This document shows, one piece after another, positions 1 to 29,100 of a stretch of 64,000 nt of DNA. Source of the DNA: Tiliqua scincoides (lineage: Eukaryota > Chordata > Lepidosauria > Squamata > Scincidae). Made by a program: the position numbers and the translations under genes. The stretch's first letter is position 1. Every line of letters begins with the position of its first letter. The notes beneath the pieces were generated by a model that was not told where the DNA came from, made no database searches, and was given only the letters and a program-made list of their open reading frames with translations. Where the stretch lies: positions 4,413,063 to 4,477,062 of the forward strand of contig NC_089825.1 in NCBI RefSeq assembly GCF_035046505.1, read 5' to 3'.

Positions 1-1527
1 CCTATAGTTTCCCAGATCCCCTCTCCTTCCCTTTTTAAAGACTAATGTGAAGTCACTGGTCCCCCCATTTCCTTTGGCCTTAGCACTTCCTTTGACCTTT
101 GAAGTCCATCATGGGTTACAAGTCACAAGGTTGCAAGGAAGGCCAAGGACTCTAGCCCAAGCTGGCAGGAGCCACTTCATGGATACATCTATGGCAGCCC
201 CACTCTGGCCCAAAGCTAGGAGAATGAGGTGAGGGCCTGCTTTTACAACCCAGCCAGTAATCTAAAGGGGCCGGCCTGCCTCTGGGTGTCAGCCTAATCC
301 TATTTGTGTGTACTCAGGAGCAAGTCTGCCAAGCAGGTGTGCACAGGGTTGAGAGCGTTTCAGTGACATTCCAGACCTTGAGGGGATCTCTTTTGAGAAT
401 AGATGCAGCTTTTCACATGAGGAGAGAGATCCTGACTTCCTTCAGGGATTGCGCCTCAGTATAATCTGCAGGCCTTTCATCCTGATCAGTTTTTCAGAGA
501 ACCTGAGGAGGCACCACCCTAGGCAGGGAGGACGGAACCAAGAGGGCTCCAGCTAGTTCCCAGGGAAGGGAGACAGGTGCCCGTCCACACCCTCAGTGAG
601 GGACCTCCTCTTGCACCCACCCCCTGAATTCACTGGAAAGGGTCGGATCTTAATGGGGAGTCTTGCAATCTGGGGGGGGGGATTCTCTCCCACCATTCTC
701 CCTGGCTTTAGCCCCAGCCTGCTGTTGCTGTGAGATCTTTGGATGACCACTAGTTCCACTTCCAGGGTCCTTCAGCCTGTGTGCCGCCCCCCAACCCTGG
801 GTTCCTTTGACCTTGGCAAGCTGGCTTCAGGTGCCTGATGGACTCTTGCCAGTCAGGAAAAGGGGGACTCCTGGCCAGGAAAGAGAAAGGTACCAAGGCT
901 GCTTTCCTGCCTTGGTACCCCATGCAGGGTTCCTCCTGCTGGTGGTAAAACCGCTTCACTTTGGCTGGCGGTGTCTTGGAAATTGAAGGCCGTGTGGGCA
1001 TGGCTGCAGCAGGCACTACCTGGCCATTGCTTGTGATGAGCAAGGTAAGAGTTTTTGCCATTCTTGCCGGGACCAGTTTGGGGACTGCTTTAGTGTGCAG
1101 GAGAACTGCTGCTCCTGGTATCCACTGGAGGCCTGGATGGAAAGGCTGTCACTGAGCCTGTCACTTCCAGCAAGCCTGCCAGTCCAAGAATCTTCCCTTG
1201 TCTGCAAGCATCTGGTGCGGGCAGTGTCTCTCCTGGTTCAGCACTAGGGTGACCAGCCCCCGCCCCCAGAGGCCTGCGTGTTCCAGAGCTGGCCTTTCCC
1301 TGCCTCGTCGTGCTCCTGTGGCCTTTGGATTGAGACTCAGGTTGGGTGCCGCCAAGTCCAGAGGGTAGAAGCTCCTTGCCCCCCAACTGCAGAAACACCT
1401 GGCTGGGGACGGAGGGTCTTCAGCCACTGCTGCTGCTGCTGCTTGCCAGCTGTCCCCTCCCTCCCTCCCTGCAAGGTAACGGGAGTAAGGCAAGGGAGAA
1501 GGGAGATGGATGTGGCGGGCGGGAGCC

Positions 1528-1605
1528 GAGCAGCGCCAGCTAATTACCCTTTCGAGTGTGTCTTGTAAATTAAGGGCTAATTAGAGGCAAAGTCAGTGTC
1601 ATGGT
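1528..1605. promoter_or_regulatory. Candidate conserved non-coding islet with paired TAATTA sites
   Basis: AT-rich islet in GC-rich intron with GCTAATTACC, GTAAATTAAG and GCTAATTAGAGG, three homeodomain-type cores within about 45 bases. The contrast to its surroundings suggests constraint. It could bind GBX or other homeodomain factors. Confidence 0.35.
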
Positions 1606-3600
1606 TCTACACGTGTTTCTGAGGTGCTGAACCAGAGGGAGGGGGTGCAGTGGAGCAAGGAGCAGGCAGACCTGTCGCTTGCCCTGGAGGGGGGGTGATT
1701 GGCTGTGGGGGGTGTTGCTGGGGAGGAACGGGGGCCCTCCAGGTGGCTCTGGCCCCACCAGGCCCTGCTCCCACTGGAGGGGCTGGGTGGGCACCCAGCT
1801 GCCCCCCCCCAAGCTACTGCTTCTTTTCCCCAGGCAGCTGGCTGAACTGCAGAGCAGCTCTTGGCTAGGCATGGGGAATCCCCTCCACCCATGCTTTCTG
1901 CTCACCCTTGCGCCTAGCTGCCCCCCTTGCCTGCCTGTAGTGGCGCCGTGCACTGTTCTCACCATGCCAGGACTATGCCCAGCCTTAGATTCTGGCAGAT
2001 CTCCAGGCCGCAGCAGAGGCCTGCTGGGACAGCCAGTTCAGTACCCTGGATGTTTCCACGGTGGCGGGGGGGGGGTGACCAGGGCTGCTCCAGAGGGAGG
2101 AGCCCTGGAAGCTGGTACCCCCTCCCCAACCTAGGGGAGGGGGCTCAAGGCAGGCCGTGCTTGTCCTGGTGGGCATGCTGCACCCCTCCCCCATGACTCG
2201 GGGGGGCTCTTCTGGGTTGCTCCTGGTTGCAGCAGCCCACCTGTAGGGGGCAAATGAGGAAACCTGGTGAGTGCCACTCTCCCCCTCCCATTGGGCAGAG
2301 CCTCTCCTTGCTTGGTGTCATCTCTCAGCCTCTCCAGGGGCCCCCACCCCGCACTTGTCCTCCCCTCTCTGTGCGTCATTGCTCCTGGTGGCCTTGAAAT
2401 CCTGGGGGGCTGCTGGCGCAGGCACTGTGCAGTCCTGCGTGGAAGCCTGTTGGGCCTCAGCAGTGAAGGCTTCCCAGGAGCGGGTCTCAGGCGTCCTTGT
2501 TTTCAGTATCCTGGGTGCAGAATGGCAGCGCAGCAGTGGTTTTGGTGGGCTTCCCCTTGGTCCTGTTGGTGGTTGCCTTTTAAGAGACTGGCTGTGCCTC
2601 GGAGTGGTTGAGATGCAAGGATGGGTGAAGTCAGGGTGGAGGGCTGAAGGAGTCTAGCCTGTTACCAGCATGGGGAGGGGGCGTGGGGGTTGAGGCAGAC
2701 ACACAAGTCAGTTGGCAAGTTCATGAAGTGAGTTGCCTTGACTTTTCTGCAACAGCATTTGGGTAGTGTTACCCCCTCCTCCTGCTTGTCCCAGACAGGG
2801 GGGCCTTGATCTGGTTGCTCTTCCCCAGCCAGCCTCTTCATTTCTGTGCTTGGTGTGTCCCATCCCCCCCACCAAGGTGAGGTTCAGGACTCCTTTGTGT
2901 CTCCCAAGTCCTGCCACTCTCTTCCTTGGATGTGTGTGTGGCTGGACTCTACCATGGGGGGGGGGAAGAAGGTCCCAAATGAAGACTTAGTGGCCAGGGA
3001 CCTGTACAGCGAGGCTCCCCCCCCCCCAGTCCTGCCAATGACCTCTTTTTTAGCCTTCAAAGCCCTTCCCTGCTGGGCTGCAGTGGCAGTGGGATGAGGA
3101 GGAACCCCGCACCCCACTGCCAGGTCAGACATCCCCCTTGCTCTTGCAGGCCAGGAGAGCAGGAGCCTTGCCTAGTGAGGGCAGAGCACCTGAGGCAAGC
3201 CAGGGCCTGCAGGGCCCAGCGTAAACCCTCTGGCCAGGTGTGGGAAGAGGGACTGTTGGTGGGCAGAGCAGCCCCGTGAAACCACACAGCCTGGTGCAGT
3301 CTACCGTGGGGGGGCGGGGCGGGCGCACATTGACACCTGCAACCAAGTTCATGACTGGGTCATCGGAACGAAGCTCCCCATGGAATTCTTTCCCCTTTGT
3401 TGCCAGATCGCCCCCCCCATCCTGCAGCACCAGGTGGAGCTCTGTGAGCATCAACAGCCTGGCCTGTGAGCCCCCCCCCCCCTTAATTCTGGAACTTGCT
3501 TCCACCAACTCCCACAGCAGCCAGTGTGGCCATTGAGAGAAGGCCCTGAGGGCACCCTTTGCATTTCCTTCTGGGGGGTGTCTTGCTAGTCTCTGAGCAA

Positions 3601-4016
3601 CCCTTCTCACATAATACCAGAACCAGGGGACATCCACTCAAATTGAGTGTTGGGCGGGTTAGGACAGACAAAAGAAAATATTTCTTTACTCAGCGCGTGG
3701 TCAGTCTGTGGAACTCCTTGCCACAGGATGTGGTGCTGGCGTCTAGCCTAGACGCCTTTAAAAGGGGATTGGGCAAGTTTCTGGAGGAAAAATCCATTAT
3801 GGGGTACAAGCCATGATGTGTATGCGCAACCTCCTGATTTTAGGAATGGGTTAAGTCAGAATGCCAGATGTAGGGGAGAGCACCAGGACGAGGTCTCTTG
3901 TTATCTGGTGTGCTCCCTGGGGCATTTGGTGGGCCGCTGTGAGATACAGGAAGCTGGACTAGATGGGCCTATGGCCTGATCCAGTGGGGCTGTTCTTATG
4001 TTCTTATGTTCTTATG
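3601..4016 (+). repeat. CR1 LINE 3' fragment
   Basis: It encodes the end of the CR1 ORF2 ([20 protein letters not shown] to FLEEKSIMGYKP), then the 3'UTR, and ends with three TTCTTATG units at 3993-4016. It ends about 100 bases upstream of an AGAP3 exon. It is 5'-truncated and little decayed. Confidence 0.9.
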
Positions 4017-4117
4017 CCCTTGTGGGTGTCAGGAGGTTGTGCTGCTGGGGGGAGCTGCCTCTGCCCTTCTCCCACACTGCTTTCCCTGAAGTGACCCCTT
4101 CTCTCCTCCCCACACAG

Positions 4118-22517
<18,400 letters not shown>

Positions 22518-22910
22518 GGCCACCCTGGGGACAGAGCAGTGCTGCACAGAGGCAGCGGAGGCCAAGGGCCCTGTGGAGCATTTCGGCAGCCCAGTAGTCG
22601 GGCATGCCGAGTCCCGGGCAAAGGGAATGTGCAGCCCAACTGGGAAGGGAGGCCTCCCCCAGCCCCGTCCCTTCTGCCCCACAGCACCACTGCAGGCTTT
22701 CGAGGCCAGGCCAGGGGCTCCTGAGCTGACCCCTCCCATTGGATGCTGCTTTCCCATTGGTCACTTGTGTATATAAAATGTACATTGGAAATATTTATAT
22801 GACCCTCTGTAAATAAGGTTTCTTTGCCTTGTGTTTGTGGATGTACAAGAGAGTGCAGCAGCAGCAGCAGCAGCAGAGAAGCTGCCCAATAAAAGGACTG
22901 CCCCACTGCA
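22518..22910 (+). other. AGAP3: AGAP3 3'UTR with poly(A) signal
   Basis: The segment from the stop codon to just past the AATAAA hexamer at 22888-22893. Before it lies an AT-rich stretch (about 22765-22835) with ATATTTATAT, then a (CAG)n run at 22856-22877. The cleavage site is inferred to lie 10-25 bases after the hexamer. This gives a short 3'UTR of about 0.4 kb. Confidence 0.7.
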
Positions 22911-25439
22911 TTCCAGAAGCACCCAGCCAGGTCTGCGCTCTCAGGGCTCTGGGCAGGGCTCCTTTCTCACCCTGGGGAAGCTGAACCAGGTGGGTGAACA
23001 AGAGCATGGCTAGTACTGAAAGGCAGGCAGCTGAGGGGCCACAGGCAGTCTGGAGACGGTTTGTGGATCCAGCCTCTCCCCCTTGAATCATGAGGGGACC
23101 CTCTGGGTGCCTCCCGAAGCCTGGAGAAGACCCTTGAGCTGACCCTACAGGTATGTGGCAAATTCTGCCTCTCCTGGGCAGAGCCTTGCTGCGGGCGGTG
23201 CTGAGTCACAGATCCTGCACAGCCAGGGCTTCCGTGGGTCAGCTCTTGCTCTGCCCCATAGTCCCACTGGTGGCCTTCCCCAGTTGCCAGCTGGGGCAAA
23301 GGACTTCCTGGAGCATTCCAGTGCAGTCTGTGGCTTCTCCCAACCTAGGGACTGGCCTCCCACGAGGGGAAGAGGATCCCTCCCTCGCAGAGTGCCCCGA
23401 AGCTCAGCCGGCCCTCGTGATGGCTGTGGCTGCAGGCAAGGAAGGCTTTTTTCCCATCCTCAGCCCCTCAGAGCTGCTCTTCTGTGGGGCCGCGAGAGGC
23501 GTCTGTGTGGCGCGAGCAGTGGGCCCTGTGGGCCTAGGAGTGTCCATGGAGCAAAGCTGGCTGTGCTGCCTGAAGGCAGGGCTCCCTCCAGAGATGTGCA
23601 GTCCGGAGCTGCGGGGAAAGTCCCGAGGAAGCGCCAGGCCTCCTGCTGGACTCGCCACAAGCGCCTATGAAGCTGCCTCGCATGGGCGGGCCTGGGGGGG
23701 GGGGTCCTTCCCAAGGTGCTCCGGCCCTCCGCTGGCTAAGGGGGTGGAAGCCGTGGAGGAGGAGGGCCGGGTGAGCACCGGCTGGAGGGGGAGCCCTGAA
23801 GGCTCCTGGGGAGTAGCTGGTGAATCAAACGCGCTGCCCCGTCCTGCCTGCTCCGGCTTCCTTTCCAGGCGGGGGGGGGGCGTGCAGATGGGGTGATCGC
23901 TCCGCCTGGCCTGCCGCGGTCCCCGGGCGGCGCTTCAACCCCCGGCAGACTCCCTGGGGGGAGGGAGGGGACGCCCTGACCGCCGCTCGAGGGAAGGCGG
24001 AGGGGCGAGCCTCGCGGGGGGCGGCGCGGCGCAGCTTCTCGAGACTCGGCTCAGGCAGCGCCGCGTCGGGAGCCGCGGGACGCCACGCTCGTGTCCCCCG
24101 GAAGCCTCGGTGGGGCCAAGTGAGGACCTGGTCAGGCGGAGTCCCGGAGCGGAGCCCTGCCTGGGCCTTCGGAAGGCGCCCCGGGGCAGGGCTGCGGGCG
24201 CAGTTCGAAGGCGGGGCGGGGTGGGGTGGGGGTGCCGGTCCACTGGTCGCTCCCCGGAAGGTCACGCGGGTTCCAGAGGACCTGGCCCGGCAGGCCCCGT
24301 CGCAAGGTCCGAGCCCCGCCCCGCCCCGGGAAGTTGGCCAGGACGGGGCGGGTAGCGCGGGCAAGCGGCAGCTGCGGCGGGCCGTGACGGCCACGGGCGT
24401 GAGTGCTTGGCAGGTCGGACCGCGTTCCAGTCTCCGGCTCCCCCTCCCCCACTCGGCCCTGCTCAGGCCTCCCTCGGGCTCCTGCCCCCGTGCGGGCACC
24501 ACGACTGAGGGGGGCGCGGAGCGAAGGCGCTGCCTGGAGGGCGCCGGCACCGAGGCCTGCGAAGAACAAGGCGGGGCGGGGCGGAACGTGCGGTCTGGCA
24601 GATCAGAGCAGCGCAGGACCGGGCGAGGAAGGAGGCTTTAGCCCCCAGGAACGGTTTCTCCGGCTCTGGGACAGACTGGCTCGGGAAATGGGGGCCTTCG
24701 GAGATCTTACAGGAGAGGCCGGGTGGCCACGCGTCCCCTCTCGGGGCTGCGGTGGCGGCTGCCTGCGCTGAGCCGGAGGCTGGACTAAATGACCTCTGAG
24801 AGCCCCGGCTCTCCCCTCCGATGATTCTGCGGACACCAGGAGCGGGTTTGCCCGCCCGGAGATGGCTCGCGGCGTTCCTGGGAGCGGAGAATCGCCCGCC
24901 AAACAGCTTCTCGGGGGCACTGCACCGCCCCCACCCCGCGGCCAGGCTGATGAGAACTCAAAGGCTGCTTCAAATGGGCGGGAGCGTTGCGGGAGCGGCC
25001 ACGAAGCGAGGTCTGGCTCGCCCAGGGCCTGGCGTGGCCTCGTTTCCGCGTCTTTCACGCTCCCAGCTGGTCGGGGTGGGGGCCGCACTGGGATTACCAA
25101 GGAAGGGCAAGGCTGGGCCAGCCAGGTGGCACAGGAGGAGCTTCTTCCCAGTGGGTCAGACCGGCGCCTTCTTCCCCGCCCCCCCCCCCGCCCACTGGGT
25201 GGCTGGAGGGCACCGGCGGCACCCCCCACCTGGGAGGCGACTTCAACCCCCGGCACGAGCCCCTGCCCGCCCTCGTGGCTTTTCGCGGGCAAGCAGCCTG
25301 CGTGCCCTCCTCCCTTGGCACTCTTGGCCGACAAGGTCCCCCCAGTCGGGGGTGCGCGGCTCAGCTGAGCGGCCACCGCCAGGCCCCCCTCCGCCCCCCT
25401 CCCCCGACAGCGCCGCTGCGGAATCAGGTCCGCGCCACG
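22911..25439. other. AGAP3-GBX1 convergent intergenic region
   Basis: No gene seen. From about 23690 onward the DNA is very GC-rich and CpG-dense, giving long chance open frames on both strands. At 24765-24830 a short CR1 3' remnant is recognisable (GGCTGGACTAAATGACCTC ... CCGATGATTCTGCGG). Confidence 0.6.
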
Positions 25440-25602
25440 TCCGTAGAAAATAGGTTTATTGACTCTCATCACGACTCTGCACGGAACAGACACATCGACG
25501 TGGGGGGTATGTACAGGCGGGGCGGGGGCGGGTGCTGCGGCGGGGCGCCGCCTGTCCAGGCCCGCCCGAATAAATAAGGCTCGTCCGTCCGGCGGCGCGG
25601 CC
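25440..25602 (-). other. GBX1: GBX1 3'UTR with poly(A) signal
   Basis: On the minus strand an AATAAA hexamer lies at 25460-25455, about 145 bases past the GBX1 stop. The 3'UTR would be unusually short, about 160 bases, unless other sites further down are used. Between this end and the AGAP3 end there are about 2.5 kb, so the two convergent transcripts need not overlap. Confidence 0.6.
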
Positions 25603-26153
25603 TCAGGGGCGCTGGCCCTGCTCCAGCTGCTGGTGCTGGCTGCGCACGGCGAAGCGGTTCACGTGGACGGGGATGGGCACGACGATCTTGGGGTTGCGGA
25701 CGGGCTCGCCGGAGCGCCCGCTGACGTTGCCGGCCTTGATGCGCTTCCACTTGGCGCGCCGGTTCTGGAACCAGATCTTGACCTGCACCTCGCTGAGCTT
25801 GAGCGCGTGCGCGATCTGCGAGCGCTCCGTCAGCGACAGGTACTTCTTGCAGTGGAACTCCTTCTCCAGCTCCAGCAGCTGCTCGCTGGTGAAGGCCGTG
25901 CGCCGCCGGCGGCTCTTGCCCGGGCCCGCCGTCGAGGAGGGCGGGGGCGCCGTCCCCCCGCCCCCCGCCTCGCCCGAGCCGCGCCTGGCCTTGGCCTTGC
26001 CCGGCGCCAGCGCGGCCCCGCCGCCCGCCCCGTCCACGAAGGGCTCGTCTTCGCTCTCCGCCGAGCTCTCGTCCTCCTCCCGCTCGCTGCTGCCTGCCGC
26101 CTCGCCCTGCCGCCCGTCCAGCTTCTCCTCGTCCGAGCTGTAGGCCTTTCCCT
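25603..26153 (-). CDS. GBX1: GBX1 exon 2 (homeodomain)
   Basis: The acceptor CAG is at 26156-26154 and the stop TGA at 25605-25603. After an acidic linker ([10 protein letters not shown], then [15 protein letters not shown]) and a Gly/Ala/Pro spacer comes the homeodomain, from [11 protein letters not shown] to [14 protein letters not shown]. Helix 3 has the Gln50/Asn51 pair in [12 protein letters not shown], which specifies TAAT-core DNA. After the homeodomain, [20 protein letters not shown] is the GBX-specific tail. Every diagnostic residue is present. Confidence 0.97.
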
Positions 26154-29100
26154 CTGCAGGCGGGGTGGGGGGGGGAGAGAGAGAGCATTAACCAGAGCCT
26201 GAGGGGCGCGCTAACATAAGAACAGCCCCACTGGATCAGGCCACAGGCCCACCTAGTCCAGCTTCCTGCATCTCACAGTGGCCCACCAAATACCCCAGAG
26301 AGCACACCAGATAACAAGAGACCTGCATCCTGGTGCCCTCCCTTGCATCTGACAGAGCCCATTTCTAAAATCAGGAGGCTGCACATGCACATCATGGCTT
26401 CCCACAGGCAGGTCTGCCCCTAGGTGCTGCAGAGCCTCGCTCACTCCGCTCCTCCTGCAACAGCCAGCAAGGCCTGGCACAGTGCCAGTGAAGAGCCTCT
26501 CCAACAAGAACGAGCAAGCTGCTGCATACACCCTCACTAGTGAACAGTGGGGCCCTTGCCAGCCTGTGGAACTTCCTGCCACAGGAGGTTGGGATGAACC
26601 TTCCCTGGGGACAGTGAGGAAGCCTGTCCTGTCAGGCCCTCTGCACTTGACCAGCCCGGGCCTCCCACCATGAATTGCTGCTGCTTTGTTGACTGCTGGT
26701 AGTTGTTTTAATTGTGTTTTAATTGGTCCCTTATTCTGATGGCATTTTAACTTCTGTTTTAATTGCTTTTAAATGGACTTTGGTAGCCACCTTAGGGCCA
26801 TCGCATGAGAGGCCAGACAAAAGTTGAAAGATCCAATAATATGACCAAGTAATGACAGCTATGACTCCCCTCTTGTTCTGCTGCCTTTCCATGGCTGAGC
26901 AAGAGTGGAGTCCCACTTGGACAGAGCCGTAGGCCGCCCCTCGCTCAGGTGACGCTCCATGGTCCCATCCCTCTCCTCACTGCAGTGCACACCTCCTCCT
27001 CTTCACAGCCCTCTTAATAACTTAAAACGCATAGCAAAATCTTAAAACAGTGGATGAAGAAGACTTGCTGAGGGAGAACCAGCATGGCTTCTGTGAGGGC
27101 AAGTCCTACCTCCCTGACCCCCTAGAATTCTTCAAAATGTTCAGCAGGCATGTGGATGCGGGAGAACCTGTGGATATTATATATCTGGACTTTCAGAAGG
27201 CGTTTGACGTGGTCCCTCACCAAAGGCTGCTGAGGAAACTCCACAGTCAGGGAATAAGAGGGCAGGTCCTCTCATGGACTGGGAATTGGTTGAAGACCAG
27301 GAAACAGAGAGTGGGTGTCAATGAGCAATTTTCACAATGGAGAGAGGTGAAAAGCAGTGTGCACCAAGGATCTGTCCTGGGACCGGTGCTCTTCAACCTC
27401 TTCATAAATGACCTGGAGACAGGGTTGAGCAGTGAGGTGGCCAAGTCTGTGGAGGATGCTAAACTTTACTGGGTGGTGAAGACCAGAAAGAATTGTGAAA
27501 AGCTCCAGAAGGATTAGAATGCCAGATGCAAGGGAGGGCACCAGGATGCGGGTCTCTTGTTTTGTGTGCTCCATGAGGCATTTTGTGGGCCACTGTGAGA
27601 TATAGGAAGCCAGACTAGATGGACCTTTGGCCTGGTCCAGTAGGGATGTTCTTATCTCTCCAAACTGGGAGAATGGGCAGCAAAATGGCAGATGCGTTTC
27701 AGTGTAAGTAAGTGTAAAGTAATGCACATTGGGGTAAAAAAATCCGAAGTTCGCATATAGGCTAACTAATGGGTTCTGAGCTGTCTGAGACAGATCAGGA
27801 GAGGGATCTTGGGGTGCTAGTGGACAGCTCGATGAAAGTGTCGACCCCATGTGCAGTGGTGGTGAAGAAGAGTGGATAAAGAGATGCTCTTTTCCCTCAC
27901 ATAACACCAGAACCAGGGGACATCCACTATGAGTGTTGGGAGAGTTAGGACAAAAGAAAATATTTCTTTCCCCAGCATGTAATTAGTCTGTGGAACTCCA
28001 TGCCATAGAATGTGATGATGGCATTTGGCCTGGATGCCTTTAAAGGGGGACTGGACAAATTGCTGGGTGAAAACTCCATCACGGGTTACAAGCCATGAAG
28101 GGTATGTGCAACCTCCTGGTTTTCAGAAGTAGACTACCTCAGAATACCAGGTTCAAGAGAGGGTACCAGGATGCAGGTCTCTTGTTGTCTTGTGTGCTCC
28201 CTAAGGCATCTGGTGAGCCACTGTGCGATACAGGAAGCTGAACTAGATGGGTCTTTGACTTAAGAACTGGGCTCTACTTATATTCTTACATTTGCAAAAT
28301 GACACTGTGGAGAGAGACACTTCATTGCCTGGCCAGGATGGCCTTCAACACACTGAGGGCCCAACAACTGCCAGTCTGTTTTTGTGCAACCCTTGAAGTT
28401 TCCACCCTACATAGACTGCCCTGCTCAGTCCCACTAATAGCACCCCACACAATTCCCTGCAGTAGGCCACCATCTGGTGGCCATGAGGAATTTTGCAGGC
28501 AGGCCACAAGGATGGTGTTTGCGCCTTGTGTGGCCAACAGGCACCCTCTGGTGCTAAGCGACACAGCTTTGCCTGATGAATCCTGAAAGGTGACACAAGC
28601 GGCAAGGGCAGTCCCTGCTCCATCCAGAATCCAGCCCCACACCAGCACTGCTCCACTTCCAGGGCTTCAAGAGGTTCTGGCCATGCTTCAGCATACCAGA
28701 GGCCTTCCCCCTGACACACCACCCATTCTGCTTGCTGCTCCCTCCCTCTACAGACCTTCCTCCTTCTTTTCTTTCCTGGCTCTGTGCACAGCATCCAGCA
28801 GCTGGCATAGCCAAGCACCCTCCATACTGGGAGGCAGCAGGTGGTCTGGAAGTTGCATGAACACGCTGCAGGAGGAACTTCAGGGCTCTGAGAGGCCAGC
28901 TGCCATGCTCAGCACTGCCACCAGGGAGGGGCAACAGTGGCACACAGAACAGGTGAAGAAGGTCTTGTGGGCCTGCAGGTCATGTGCTGTACGAACCCCA
29001 CCAAAGCTCAACTCCCTCCTTTGTTGCGGGTTGAGCTCCTCCCTCAGCAGGCAGCCAGCCACCCAGGAGTGAGAACCATGCACAGACTGTCAGAGACACT

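Larger units (their letters stand above)
1..4117. other. AGAP3 upstream intron
   Basis: This precedes the first recognised exon. It is GC-rich with many G- and C-runs. I searched for the exon carrying the first PH half and did not find it. Contents seen: a small TAAT-rich islet at 1528-1605 and a CR1 3' fragment at 3601-4016. Nothing else is recognised. Confidence 0.6.

Noticed and set aside
961-1155. Possible AGAP3 exon ending at AGCAAG/GTAAGA near 1044
   Set aside because: A good donor-like site, but the translation does not match any AGAP3 segment I know and no acceptor fits.
23820-25577. Several 200-300 codon open frames on both strands near the GBX1 3' end
   Set aside because: GC-rich composition explains them; residues are Ala/Gly/Arg/Pro noise and no motif is seen.
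25459-26202. 247-codon plus-strand frame over GBX1 exon 2
   Set aside because: It is the reverse shadow of the homeobox exon.
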